64,000 bases of DNA. Source: Terebella lapidaria (Eukaryota; Annelida; Polychaeta; Terebellida; Terebellidae). The position numbers and the translations under genes were made by a program. The DNA is taken from NCBI GenBank assembly GCA_949152475.1, contig OX424570.1:1042181-1106180 (forward strand), read 5' to 3'. Below the pieces are notes generated by a model. It was not told the origin of the DNA, ran no database searches, and saw nothing but the letters and a program-made list of their open reading frames with translations. Within the stretch, counting starts at the first letter, position 1; each line of letters opens with the position of its first letter. Positions 21,761 to 33,955 of this stretch are shown one piece after another.

Positions 21761-22004
21761 CTTATCGAACATGTTGAAATGGAAATTCATATGCACTGAT
21801 TTCAGTGGTGACCTTGAATTTGACCTTCAATGACATTGAAAGGTCAATGCAGCAATTTTTGTGGATAAAAACAGTTTTGGCTTAAGCATGTTAGGATTTT
21901 ACATTTCTCTGGTAATCATTTTAGCCCTTGCCTCAGTTTCTCATGCTTATCAATAATATTTCGGGAGATACACCCAAGCGGTCGTAGGCGACCGGAAGCG
22001 TCTA

Positions 22005-22950
22005 TTTTTTTTTTTATTGAATCGTTTTTGTCGATTTGGTGGCCATTTTCACAAAAAAACTGTCTGATCAGTTTTGAGATTTTTGTTTTAAAACATTCCC
22101 CTAATGTACCTCTAGGATGTGTATAAGTTTTGTTGCCCTTGAATCGCCGGTCTGCGTGTTGGGGCCATTTTGATTTTTTGACGGGACTATTCGTTTTGAG
22201 CCATTTCCAGCAAAATAATAATAATAATAATAATAATAATGGGTGCTGTGCGGAGTAAACTCATAGAACACTTGAAGATAGAGCCTAAGTATTGGCACAT
22301 TCAAATGGGAAATCATATCTTGCGGTTTGAGTGATGACCTTGAATTTGACCTTCAATGACCTTGGAAGGTCAAAACGGTCTTTTTTGTCGAAAAATGACC
22401 AATTTTGGATTTTTGATGGCCATTTTGTCAAAAACTCTCTGATCAGTTTTGAGATTTTTGTTTTAAAACATTCCCCTCATGTACCTCTATGATGTGTATA
22501 AGTTTCGTTGCCCTTGAATCGCCGGTCTGCGTTTGGCGGCCATTTTGATTTTTGACGGGTCAGGGAAAAAAAAGTGTTTTGTCCAAAATCAAGTCACTAT
22601 TCGTTTTGAGCCATCTTCAGCAAAAAGAACAAATTTTTTTTTTGGCCATTGAAAAATTTTTTGGACTTGGGAAATTTCACTCAATTTTCCTTCATAATGG
22701 GAGCTGTGCAGAGTAAACTCATAGAAGACTATGAAAAATAGAGCCTAAGTACTGGCACATTCAAATGGGAAATCATATATTGCAGTTTGAGTGATGACCT
22801 TGAATTTGACCTTCAATGACCTAGGAAGGTCAAAAACGATGAATTTTGTCTTTGGTGGCCATTTTGCCTAAATCAGTTTTTCTCAAAATCATGTATAAGA
22901 TTCTCTTTATGTACCTTTGTGATGTGTAATGGTTATGGTTTTAGCAGAAT
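22005..22950 (+). mobile_element. F2 internal fragment with duplicated block
   Basis: Enters F2 at 'TTGAATCGTTTTTGTCG' after F3's T-run and repeats the F2 block twice ('GAATCGCCGGTCTGCGT' at about 22.14 and 22.52 kb). It contains an AAT microsatellite at 22216-22239. Both F2 termini are missing. It gives way to F4 at a C/T-rich tract. Confidence 0.7.
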
Positions 22951-22979
22951 TTTTTTTTTCTTTTTCTTTTTCTTTTTTT

Positions 22980-25723
22980 TCTTCTTCCGCCGTTTTGGTT
23001 TCCGGACGATAACTTTTGATTGCCCTGATGGATCCTTGTCAAATTTTCACCAGTAGTCAGAAATGATATGTGGAAGAACCCTGTTCTTTTTGAGCCGGCT
23101 TCGAGGTCCCCGAGGTCCGTGAGGATGAAATCAAGGCTAATTTTGAGACTTGGTTTCCGGACGATAACTGGAAAAATATTTATGCAATAGTTGCAGAACT
23201 CTGCATGGAGGTTCATATACCACCAGGGAAGAACCCTATTGATTTTGGGATCGATCCGTCAAACGACCTTTGACCTAGAGGTCAAAATGATTTTTTGCTG
23301 GTTCATCCTTGAGGCTTCCTGCATACAGTGGTATTTTTCAGAAAGATCACTAGCCGAACTAGTTTAGCGCGACCTACTGCGTTTAGGACGGGTTTGCTCA
23401 TGGGACGGTCTCGTTTGCGACCGTCCTAAACGAGCGTCCCATGCAGAGGACGTGTCCGACTAAAAAAGCAAACGAGACCATTTTTTGGCAGGACGTGTCC
23501 ATCTAATTGTGACTGTGGACGCGTCAATAAATTGTGGCTGAATAAAAGCGACCAGGTTCAAGTCAAACGAGCTTTAAATGCTGCCAGAAAGCATTTTCCA
23601 TCCAAATAGGATTCGTTAGTAAGTCGCGGCTCTCCCGTTGTTGCCGCGTCTCAGTTGACAGTGAGAAACTGGAACTGGAATAACCCAGTTTGGGCTTGTC
23701 CTTTACGAGTTTGCTTCGAGTGTTCATACCTGATGAGGCATAATTTAATTTTTGATTCAGCATATATGACTGGAAGCGAATCGAAAGCAATATGCATTAG
23801 CAATGAACTAGTTTTGATCAGGATTTTTCAATCACAAAGCGACAGACAAGCTGCGAAAAAAGGCGGGAATTGGATGAATGAATTTACGACGCCATCTTTA
23901 CTCATTTGCATACTACGAGTCATTTGCATACTAGTACTACGAACTAGTTCTGTAACCAAGCAAGTGGGGCCTTATGAATGAATGTGCATGACGTAATTTT
24001 TACCTTAGTTTCCCAACCATCACGCAAAGCCTGATCATGTGACTGAAACAAGTAGTATTTGGAAAGCTGACGGGCACCGACCACGTCTGTTGATTTGGTT
24101 TGCAGTATATTGTGAGGCAAGTGTACGCCTTCATACAGTTCACAATTTGTGAGAATTGTGAAGTATTCCTTGCTGTTAAAAATTAAGGTATCAATCATAA
24201 ATACACGTCATGAAATTTTCATTCTGGGCCGCCAAAACTCGGAAAATTTCAGATCATGATGATGTCAAAAGTAAACATGAGCTATCGCCGTTGCAAAGCT
24301 CTGTCTCGCGCCTAATCTTGCGTTCAAACGGCCTTGACATTGAAGATGTCGCCATTTTCCCAGTTTGGTTCACTTTCGTATTCTGATTTCTTCTGTCGGG
24401 TGGGTTTGGGAAGATGGGTTTGGACACATCATTTGTCCCAATGCGTTTGTGTATCTCCCGTCTTTTATTGAGAGATGCATCACAGGACGCTTTTAGACGC
24501 GCTAAGCAACAGGACGGTCGGGTTTGCGCCTAAACTTGTTTAGTGTGTCCTGCCAGAGTGACAAACGCACTGAACGAGTTTGGGTCTCGTTTACCACACC
24601 TCGGGTCGTGTTTGGGACGCGACCGTTTTTAAGAACACTTTTTTTGAACTCGTTTTTTGGTGAACTTTATCTCAGAGACCACTGTATCTCAGAAACCGTC
24701 CATCGTAGAGCGATACGGACGTTATTTTCTGACTCGCCACCCTAAACAAACATGTCTAAGGTGTTTTATTTTTTTTTATCCAGCTCCGAGTTCCGTGAGG
24801 TCCGTGAGGATGAAATCGAGGCTGATCTTGAAACTTGGTCTCCGGACGATAACTCGAAAAATATTCAGGCAATGGTTGCAGAATTTTGCACGGTGGTTTA
24901 TATATCACCGGGGAAGAACCTTATTGATTTGGGATCGATACGTCAAACGACCTTTGACCTAGAGGTCGAAATTATTGTCATCCTTGAGGCATCCTGCATA
25001 TCTCGGAAATGATGCGTCGTACGGCGAAACGAACATTATTTTCGGACTCGTCGCCCTTGACAAACATGTCTTGGGGTATTACGGATGTACTTTGACCTTG
25101 ACCCGAAATTTTTTTGCCGAGTCGGCATTTTTCGTTTTCGTCGATATCTCGAAATAGGCGCGTCGTAGAGAGAAACGGACGTTATTTTCAGACTCGTCGC
25201 CCTAGACAAACATGTCTCAGGGGTATTATGGATGAACTTTGACCTTGACTCGAAATATTATTGTCGAGTCGGCATTTTTCGTTTTCGTCGATATCTCGGA
25301 AATGGTGCGTCGTAGAGCGAAACGGACATTATTTTCGGACTCGTGATTGTAGACAAACATGTCTGAGGGGTATTATGGATGAACTTTGACCTTGACCCGA
25401 AATTTTTTTGCCGAGTCGGCATTTTTCGTTTTCTTCAATATCTCGGAAACGGTGCGTCGTAGAGCGAAACGGACGTTATTTTCGGACTCGTCGCACTAGA
25501 CAAACATGTCTAAGGGGTATTACGGATGTACTTTGACCTTGACCCAAATTTTTTTTGCCGAGTCGGCATTTTTTGTTTTTTTTTTCGTTTTTTTTCCTTG
25601 ACCCGAAATTTTTTTGCCGAGTCGGCATTTTTCGTTTTTTTCGATATCTTGGAAACGATGCATCGTAGAGCAAAACGGACGTTATTTTCGGACTCGTTGA
25701 CCTGAACAAACATGTCTCAGGGG
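22980..25723 (+). mobile_element. F4 element copy split by a TA-flanked transposon
   Basis: The 5' block has CCGCCGTTTTGGTTTCCGG, ATAACTGGAAAAATATT and TTTGACCTAGAGGTC. After an insertion at 23326-24684 the monomers resume: about five units of 147 bp with GCCGAGTCGGCATTTTTCG, 'GTAGAGCGAAACGGACG' and TTTGACCTTGACCCGAAA. It stops in mid-monomer at 25723 where a long-inverted-repeat element begins. Confidence 0.75.
23326..24684. mobile_element. TA-flanked DNA transposon, non-coding
   Basis: Begins CAGTGGT and ends ACCACTG with TA on each side, and splits the F4 phrase 'CTTCCTGCATA / TATCTCAGAAACC', so the boundary is exact. GC-rich subterminal stretches with several AAACGAG/CTCGTTT and GGACG motifs occupy both ends. 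Roughly 1.36 kb with no recognisable transposase, so a non-autonomous element. TA duplication fits Tc1/mariner-like families. Confidence 0.7.
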
Positions 25724-26635
25724 TAGTCAGGAGGAATATTGAGCATATAGCACTCAGGGTGGAAATGTAGTACAGACTTTTTCTATCCATTGATATGGCT
25801 TCATAATGGTCTAAGACAACCTTTTTCAGAGGTTGTGTAAAATTTTCTCCTGGGCTAACTTTTTTATGCCTTTTTCAAAATGGCCGCCACCGAAAATTTG
25901 GTATTTCAGGAAAAAATCAAAATTATCCTCCTGTCATGATGCTTTCGGTTTAATATGATACATATTAGTTATATTGAAATATATTCTTCCTACCAATACT
26001 AATAATACCGATTCAGACCCCCAAAAATGAAAAAAATCCAAGATGGCTGCCAAATTTTCGCCGTTTTTACACAAATACTCATTACTTCCTGCCAAGTTGA
26101 GATAGGAAGCCAATTTTGGTGTCTAACCCTGGGTTTTTGGGTATGAGGATTCCAACTAAATAACCAGTTTCGTGATTGGATGGTTCGAAGCTGCTCAGAA
26201 TCCAAGATGGCTGCCAAATTATAGCTCGATTTCGAAAAATAAGCACCAATAACCGTCACATATTCAAAATAAGAAGGCAATTTTGGTGGCAGTCCTGAAG
26301 TTTGGGGCATGAGGGTGCTACCTGAAGAAATACTTCGATGTGTAGATGGTGATTGGCCAGTTTAAAGCTATCCAATTGTCCAAAAGCCAAGATAAGGACT
26401 AATTAATGAAACACATGCAAACAAACCTGTTTAATAACATTCACTCATACTTCAAAATAAACAGTACCACTACCAGGCATAATTTTTTTTCCGAGCAACC
26501 CAAGTATATTATATTCAGCATTTAAAACCATATAACAGCTGCCAGAATGTTTGATCAGATATTAAAAAAACTCCTTGATATAATTGATGATCACTTCACC
26601 ATCAAATCAAATTGGCAAAGTCTGTGACTACTTTG

Positions 26636-27299
26636 TGTAAAGTTCGGCGGGCGCCCGCTACAGGGCGTCCGGCACTACTCTACGGAACACTACAACCAGG
26701 TACAGTCAGCCCGGAACGAGTCCGGCCGTCATACACTACGACATAACACATCAATGCATCTTCACCAACACCTTATCTACAACATGCATATTACACAGTT
26801 ATGGTAATGTAGCCGTATGTAGAGCCCGAGATGCCATGGGAGCGGCACCACGGATTCTGTACACGTGGGCATGTTGCTGGCCGGCCTCGCCGAAGGCACT
26901 GTCACAGAGATGGAACTCTGAGCCAGCCCGACGGTCTGCCAGAGCCTGTGTCACACCACCCCGGGTGGAGATGGAACCGGTGCGAGGGCTGGCGCTCCCG
27001 AGTCAACACGGTCTCCCCCAACCCGGGCCCCCAATGGAAATTGTCCCCAGGGCCCGCGAGGGCCTTACCCAAGACACGAGGGCGTAAAGCTCATGGCGAG
27101 CCTCTCGTCTCGCCTCTTGGCTTGCTCTGGGACAATCTCACAGATCAAGAAAAAGGCTCGAGTATATATCGGGCACAAGAGGCGGGAGGAGAAACTAGGT
27201 CAAGCCATTGTTATAGTTTACTGGGCGCGAGGAGAGTACAGTGCGTTGCTGGGGCAATGCACGCTCCGAACTGAAGCGGTCTGAAAATAGGCCGTAACA
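26636..27299. other. GC-rich island, possible solo LTR or promoter
   Basis: Base composition jumps to GC-rich relative to its surroundings. It begins near TGTGTAAAG, ends near CGTAACA, and has a TATATAT box at about 27163 followed by GGGCACAAGAGGCGGGAGG. This could be an old solo LTR (TGT...ACA ends). I do not see a convincing target duplication. The overlapping open frames here are likely a by-product of high GC. Confidence 0.3.
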
Positions 27300-27539
27300 C
27301 TAGAGTGTTTAAGAAAGTCACCTGCCGCGTTCTTTGGGCAAAATCGCCACATTTGTTTCAATTGAGTTTCTACAAGGAGTTTGCCCTCACATTGGTACTT
27401 ACATTCACTGCCTTTTCTGAGTCCTAAGCTGGACATATAACTTGATGAGGAAGTTTTTGACGTTATTAACAAATATATCAACACAGAAAATGTTGATTAG
27501 ACGAGATACATCAAGTTACATGACATTATAAATGATGTT

Positions 27540-29790
27540 CAGCTTCATTCCAAGAATTATACAAGGTCATGCAAGAAGGGTAACAGGACCTACGGGTTCA
27601 GGTTATCCCGTCCACCTTCTTGTCAGACCTTCATGTGCCATCCCAGCAGACACTGATCCAGATGAGTGAAAAAATGCTGCTGAAGAACAAGCCTGGAACA
27701 TTATAGCCTCCACGAAAATGGTTGTACATAAGCATAAACACGAATACTGATGGGTAAGTCAGTACAAATCAAAACCCTTTGAAAGCCTGGAATCCTAATT
27801 TTGACTACACAATATGTTGTTGATGCATATGCCTGCATTCGATATATTGTGTCATATTATTGCAGTAAGAAGCAGAGTGAAGATGGTCAGCTCCTCTATG
27901 AAGAACCATGCAGAGCACAATATGCTGGGATAAGACAGACGATAAGCTACAATGACTCGGCAAAACATACCTGACCAACAGGGAGATGAGTGTCACGGAG
28001 GCTATTTACAAGGCCACAGGCACACCTCTCAAAAACTGTAGTCGGAATGTTGTTTGGATACTTGCAGATCCGACAAATAAGAGACTGACACTTCCACTCT
28101 TACTGCTGGGCCACTGAGATCCAGACATTGAAGACGTGTGGCTACACTGTACATCTGTACTAGACAGGTACATGTACCGGTACATGTACCATGCACGTCC
28201 TCCTGTAGATATTCTCAAAGACCTGCCTGGTTGAAATTGTATCCCTCTTCAAGGTTGATAGTAAACCAGATAGAGATTATGAGCCATCTGAAGAAAATTC
28301 TACCCATAACAATGACAACCGGTCCAAAGTTGGCTGGGAATGAAGGATAGATTTCAAGACGGAAATCTTCCAGTAAAGCTTGCACATCTGTAGGGACAGT
28401 GAGAAACATTATTAGAATCTCATGGTTCTTTATCTTCACAACTTTGAAATCGATTTAAATGAGTGGGATCATTTCCTACTATGGCAAAATGACAAGCATC
28501 AGCAACATTATCAGAGAGAAGCAACGCTATTTGGAAATAATATCAAAGAGGTTGAAGTAGCCATGAAGAGATCCAAGAAAATCATCTTGCAGAAGATGCC
28601 TTGGCACACATTGCCCCAGAAAGTGGCGGCTGGAAGCTTGGAAACAAAAGCCAACCTAGATGACGCTTACCTCGAGGACATCAGTCTCGAATACCTGGCA
28701 GATCGAGTGGCCAGCCTCGGAGCTCCAACACCAAGATGGGCTCAGTTGTCAGTAAAACACAGCATCTTGGCAATCCCATAGAACCAGGCTCAAGTTCTCA
28801 TGCAGTGCATGAACAATATGCAAGGGAAAGTCTTCATTCATACTCGCTAGTGGAGCATCGATAAGATGAATGGAAATTGTTTGAGGACCTTCAATATATT
28901 GGTAAAGGAAAGTTTTATATCATCAACGCTCTGATGTGTGGCTACAACTGGCAAAGCAGCATTTACCATCAGTGGCGGGACCATGCTTCCATGCAAAAGG
29001 GTGTGGGACAAAAGTACATACCACTCGCTGACGAGCTCATCACTGCTCCCAAAGGTTAGGTATTAAAACCTCGAGCTGATAATCATTGATGAGATTTCAG
29101 CAGAGGCATGCTGAATGTCATCAGAGGTCGTCTGGATCAGCTCAAGAGAAACAAGAGTTCTTCATGATTCTGGCAGTCAGTGATGTTATGCACTGCCGCA
29201 TGTAAGAGGACAAATACTGAGACCCAGTTGCCCTTGCAGAGCCTCGGGGCGACTTCAAGGTTACAACTTTGACCGACATAATGACGAAAAAAATGACAAA
29301 TCGTTTTTGGAGATATTGAATCATAGAGCTCTGAAAATCAGGAGATGCTTGAGGATCACAGATCCAAGCAGATGTACTTCATGTGTTTCATTTCCAGAAA
29401 GTTGCTGCTGCACACAATGTAAAGATGACTAATTCTTTGAACAGACAGAAATTGAAGATTGTGGCTGTGAATGTTATCGAGAATAGATCTGGCTTGAAGA
29501 AGAATACAACACCTGTACCCATTGAATGTAACCTTTCTGCTGAAGTTACACTCTGTGAGGGCTCCATGGTGACTATGATGAGTAATCCCAATGTAGAGGA
29601 TGGTCTGGTGAGTGGCGTCATGGGAACGGTCTTGAGGATCATCGAAGGATCCAAACCTCTACGCCAACCACAATGTGTGTGTTAGATTTGACAATGACCA
29701 ATTTGGTATCAATGCCCGTGCCTTATCACCAACAGACCTCCCGAAGAGTTGGCTCAGAAATGTTTTGTCTCTGTCTGATAGTGGTTGATT
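27540..29790 (+). pseudogene. Decayed Helitron Rep/PIF1-helicase gene
   Basis: Read across frames, family signatures appear in the expected order: a region like CRFxxPKPPS (about 27.6 kb); TNREMSVTEAIYKATGTPLK at 27971-28030, typical of Helitron proteins between Rep and helicase; a PIF1-family VATTGKAAFTISGGTM at 28939-28985; the Walker B motif IIIDEIS at about 29079-29099; MLNVIRGRLDQLKRN after a frame change; and the C-terminal PIF1 signature NPNVEDGLVSGVMGTV at about 29590. There are several stops and frame changes and no Walker A that I can find, so it is dead. Autonomous Helitrons/Helentrons supply replication for HINE-type elements such as F1-F4, so this is a relic of a possible helper, though nothing ties its ends to theirs. 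Confidence 0.75.
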
Positions 29791-30315
29791 CTGTTGATTT
29801 TGTGCGAGTGGTTGCTATTAGACGGGTTCGTTTACATGTTTCACATTAATTAATGTTATCTTCGCCTTTGAACACCTCTAAATTGGCCAGTCACCATCTC
29901 CACACAAGAGCATTTCTTCAGGTAGCACCCTCATACCCCAAAGCCCAGGACTGGCCACCAGAGCTGGCTTGTTATTGACATATATGACAGTCATTGGTGC
30001 TTATTTGCGAAATCGGGCTAAAATTTGGTAGCCATCTTGGATTCTGAGCAGCTTCAAACCATCCAATCACAAAACTGGTTATATATTTGAAATCCTCTTA
30101 CCCAAAAACCCAGGGTTAGACACCAAAATTGGCTTCCTATCTCAATTTGGCAGAAAGTTATGAGCATTTGTGTAAAAATGGCGAGAATTTGGCGGCCATC
30201 TTGGATTTTTTCCATTTTCGGGGCGTTTGAATCGGTATTTTTAGTATTGTTATGAAGAATATATGTCACCTTGATAGACCAAAAGCATCATGCCAGGAGG
30301 ATAATTTTAATTTTT

Positions 30316-31689
30316 AGGTTACCGGACCTTTGGTCCGATAACCTATTGCCGTGGCGTTGCGTCCGTCGTCCGTCGTCCGTCCGGGCGGACGAGAGTATGG
30401 TTGTGTGACTAGAAAAGGCACACAACCATAAGTTGTGAGGAAATTTCTTCTTGCGTGCCTATTTTGGGGAGTTGTGTGCCTATTTTAGATAGGAAATTTA
30501 ACATGTAAAAGGCACACAAGATAGTCTCGTCCGCACATCTGTCCGTCCGTCGTCCGTTCACATTTTTATCTTTAAAGTTTATGGTCGAATATTTCTGAAA
30601 TTTTGCACAAAAATACCTAAAAATATTTCCAGGAAAGGCTTTTTTTAGTTTTTTGGTTTTTGCATTCAAAATGGCGGCCTTTTTCGTCGAAAAATGGCCA
30701 ATTTTGGACTTTGACGGTCGTTTTCTCAAAATCTGTTCAGTAACTTTTTTTCTTATTGATGCATGACACTCCTCATATGAATCTCTATGACGTGTATAAA
30801 TTTCGTTGCCCTTGAATCGCTCGAAGTGGGCCATTTTGGGGCCAAACTCGGCCCAAATGGGACTTTCCCATGTTAAATTCTCCTATGCTTTATAATGAGA
30901 CACTGTAAGCCTAATATCTCACTTAAAATTGAAATTAGAGACTAAGAATCAATTGGGGACATAGAGGAAATGATATATGCTGAATATTCTCGCGACCTTG
31001 AATTTGACCTCTGGCCTTGGTTTCAAGGTCAGAGCGGCCGTTTTCGTCTAAAAATGGCCAATTTTGGACTTTGACGGTCGTGTTCTCAAAATCTGTTCGG
31101 TAACTTTTTTTCTTATTGATGCATAACACTCCTCATATGCACCCCTGTGACATGTATAAATTTCAGTGCTTTTGAATCACTCGGAAAGGGTCATTTTGGG
31201 CCCAAACACGACCCAAACAGGACTTTCCCATGTTAAATTCTCCTATGCTTTATAATGGGAAACACTAAGCCTAATATCTCACTTAATATTGAGATTAGAG
31301 ACTAGGAATCAATTGTGGACATATAGGAAATGATATATGCCGAATATTCTTGTGACCTTGAAGTTGACCTCTGACCTCGGTTTCAAGGTCAGAGCACAAA
31401 ATGGCTAATATCTAGTTCATTATCGACTTTACAGCTTAGGATTCAATTGTGGACATATAGGAAATGATATATGCTGATTATTCTGATAACCTTGAATTTG
31501 ACCTTTGACCTCATTTTCAAGGTCGCAGGACAAAATGGCTAATATCTCACTTATTATCGATTTTACAGCTTAGGGATCAATTGTGGACATTTAGGAAATG
31601 ATATATGCTGAGTATTCTCATGACCTCGAATTTGACCTCTGACCTCAGTTTCAAGGTCAGAGCGCAAAATGGTTAATATCTCGCTTATT
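30316..31689 (+). mobile_element. F1 copy inserted in element A, left part
   Basis: 5' hairpin, microsatellite (split by a small MITE), two conserved blocks and three to four monomers. It is broken at 31690 in mid-monomer by another F1 5' end. It entered the right arm of element A at a T-run. Confidence 0.75.
30384..30534. mobile_element. Small MITE in the F1 microsatellite
   Basis: A 151-bp insert with inverted tips GCGGACGAGA...TCTCGTCCGC, extended by near-matching 'GTATGGTTGTGTG' and 'CACACAAGATAG'. It lies within the CGTCC tract just inside the F1 5' end. Internal repeats of GGCACACAA are present. No coding capacity. Confidence 0.65.
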
Positions 31690-31721
31690 AGGTTACCGGA
31701 CCTATGGTCCGATAACCTATT
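31690..31721 (+). mobile_element. F1 5' tip, continued at 42522
   Basis: AGGTTACCGGACC through 'GATAACCTATT', then interrupted by element B. The F1 phrase resumes at 42519 with ATTGGCATGGCGTTGCG. The two pieces belong to one F1 copy, and ATT is duplicated at the junctions. Confidence 0.8.
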
Positions 31722-32234
31722 TAGTCCAGCAGAACTGCAGAAAAGCATGTTTTGGCGTCATTATGAACTTTTTTTGCTGATTCATAATCTCTGAGCATTA
31801 CTGAGTCAGAATCAGCCGGGTGCCACTTTGGCACCTTTGGGGAATTTTTTCCAGAGCCGAAAAACAAAATGGCTGCCACTGAATACCGCTAAATTTACTT
31901 CTTTGACAATATCTCCGCTTCTACGCCACTTAGAAGCACAAACTTGGTGTCTACTACTAGGTTTTCATGGTCAAGGAATCCATTTATAATAATGCCAAAC
32001 TTGTATATATAACAGCTCATCAGATTTTCGAGATTAACCACCCAGATATTTGAAAAATTTGGTTTTGGTGAAGTGATTAAATGCTTATGCCTTTGCCACT
32101 CAGTACAACATTTATTGCTGTCCACTACTATGTATTCAGGCTCAATAAATCAATGACAATAAATGTGACAATATGTTTCCACTATTAAATTAGGTGTTAC
32201 ATGTGGCAACATTACGAGTCATTGGCAATTCTTC

Positions 32235-32778
32235 TTAACTTAAACCGACATCATCTTCCTGAACAGGTTCTTCCTTGATATGTTCATTGCAACAATCTGG
32301 TCCAGAATAACAAGCACAGAACTTTGAACAACACATATGTGGCACTACACAGCCAGATCTCCCAGTGGAACATGGCCGGCTGGCGGAGCATCCACATTCG
32401 ACTGTTTGTAGAATGGCGACAGGTACAGTGTATATACCAGTTGGAAGTGGGGTTGGACGCATGTTGTGCCGTCTCCATCTGTATTCCGACCATATTGGGT
32501 CGGGTCAAAGTGTGGAGGATCTGATTGAGCAGCGGATTTATACATAAGAATTGTAATTGAGTACGATGTAGATGCTGAACAAAGTCATCTTGTGATAGGG
32601 GCAATACCTTCTGTTTCGAGGCTAATGTGTTTTTCACAGGATGAACAAACATATCATCTCTCAGTTTGAAACCATGATAGGCAGCAAAAGAAGCAGTCGT
32701 TTCTGGCATCAAGTTTGTTTCATCTGCTTCTGGTTGACCAAGTGAGATTAGGTGATTTCCCATCTTGGGGGTCTTCAA
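32235..32778 (-). pseudogene. Transposon ORF remnant with Cys-rich (CXC-like) C-terminus
   Basis: On the minus strand, LPLSQDDFVQHLHRTQLQFL resembles the LPPTSDxFxxHxxRAxxQ motif of a large family of invertebrate transposon proteins. After a frame change a dense cysteine tail follows: ECGCSASRPCSTGRSGC, then CCSKFCACYSGPDCCNEH, close to the stop. That tail resembles tesmin/TSO1-type CXC zinc-binding segments found at the end of the same family. Upstream parts of the protein are missing. It lies in the left arm of element B, with an inverted second copy at 34230-34567. Confidence 0.55.
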
Positions 32779-32884
32779 TACTATGGGCTTTCCAATGCCA
32801 AACAGATACTGTAGTACACAGTGTCACACCCACCTCCCCCATTGAGACATGTACACTTGGCATATATTTTGCTATGCTTCGGTG

Positions 32885-33955
32885 TGTTCGAGCAGTTTGA
32901 CGAATGCTGGAGGAAAGCTAATGTGGTCCCAGTGTGGATGTGATAAAGATATAGCGGCACTACTGTGATTTGCAAAGTGATGGAACATATTATGGTGAGC
33001 AACGTGATGGACCATTTTGACGAACACAATATCCTAGTCGACTGCCAACACAGATTCCGAGCTAAACGTCCATATGAGTCCCGACTCATCATTGCGATTC
33101 ACGACCTGACTTCCCCAAACAGGTTCAAACAAGTACATGTGGCCATACTAGACTCCAGCAAGACACATGATCGGGTCCTACACTCCATACTAAAAAGCAG
33201 AACTGGACTATTATGGAATCAGAGACAAACATCTATGGATTGGTTCATTTGAGGATCAGAGAACCCAAAAGATTCACGTGGATGGAAATCTGGCCTCTGA
33301 TTGTCTAGTACCTGCTGTTTCTACTCTTCATAGATGACATCACGATGAATTTAACATCAACCACCAGGCTGCGTGCAGATATTTGTTTGATCTTTCATGA
33401 AATCTTGTCAACTGAGGATCACATTCTGCTTCAAAATGACTTTGTAGAAACCTTATTCGATGTGACAAGTCATGCAAGCCAGAAGAAAAGTTTCGCTCTC
33501 ATCTGACCTCATTTAATATTGCTGTGTGGTCCGGTGCCCACATCAGGCCAAGCTATAAAACCAGCTTGGAAAGGTTCAGTGATCTGCGGCCAGATTTCTA
33601 GCAAACGAACCCTATGATTATCGTCATTCAGACAGCATTACAGCTATTCCCAATGACCTCGGACGGATATCACTCATGGAGTGGAGAAGGAGAATGACGC
33701 TGACCCGTTTCTATAAGATGGCCAATGGATTGACCATCATCCTTCTGAGCTGTCTCAGACAAGGACCATGCGACCAAACGATCAGCAGTTCGCACAATAT
33801 CAAACAACTGTCAACATGTAACAGTCATTTATTCCGGCACAACACCTGGTTGAAATGACCTTCCCCAGAGTGTGATCAGCTCGCCCTCCTTGTTCGTCTT
33901 CAAGACATGACTGGTTGCTATTCCACTGTAGATGAACGGCTTCGAGCCTTGTTGT
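32885..33955 (+). mobile_element. Jockey/CR1-type LINE fragment (reverse transcriptase to C-terminus)
   Basis: The order of fragments matches LINE ORF2. First a short WRKANVVPVW-like piece, then ICKVMEHIMVSNVMDHFDEH and NILVDCQHRFRAKRPYESRL (RT fingers, consensus QHGFRxxRSCxxQL). Next VAILDSSKTHDRV corresponds to RT motif A (ILDFSKAFD), and near 33.65 kb ITAIPNDLGRISLMEWRRRM to FYKMANGL forms the conserved C-terminal region. Parts of the palm domain are missing and frames change several times, so it is dead. It occupies the loop of element B. No poly-A tail or target duplication was identified. Confidence 0.75.

Larger units (their letters stand above)
18952..22004 (+). mobile_element. F3 element copy (HINE-like), both ends
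   Basis: This entry defines F3. The 5' end is ATTGTATCCCCCGAAC, followed by 'CGATCGTCGCGCCGCCG' and a block with 'ATTTTATATGGACATGTCTT'. The middle holds tandem 121-bp monomers. The 3' end has GGGAGATACACC (GGGGGATACACC in the sister copy, inverse of the 5' end), then the stem GGTCGTAGGCGACC and CGGAAGCGTCTA. Same plan as F1 and F2 without sequence identity at the tips. A 914-bp transposon is inserted at 19302-20215. The sister copy at 43672-45277 lacks that insert. Confidence 0.75.
25724..30315. mobile_element. Element A: long-inverted-repeat element around a Helitron-type gene
   Basis: The left arm (about 25918-26440) and the right arm (about 29812-30307) are inverted copies of each other. 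For example, 'CATGATGCTTTCGGT' in the left arm pairs with the region around 'AAAGCATCATGCCAGGAGG' in the right, and 'CAAGATGGCTGCCAAATT' pairs with 'GGCGGCCATCTTGG'. The outer tip TAGTCAGGAGG resembles the tip TAGTCCAG of element B. The right arm is cut by an F1 insertion at 30316, so its outer ~190 bp are absent. Between the arms lie a GC-rich island and a decayed Rep/helicase gene. The arms reach to within about 25 bp of the end of that gene. Confidence 0.6.

Noticed and set aside
26831-27274. 147-residue frame in the GC-rich island
   Set aside because: Three overlapping frames are open there because stops are rare in GC-rich DNA. No domain or conservation signal is visible.
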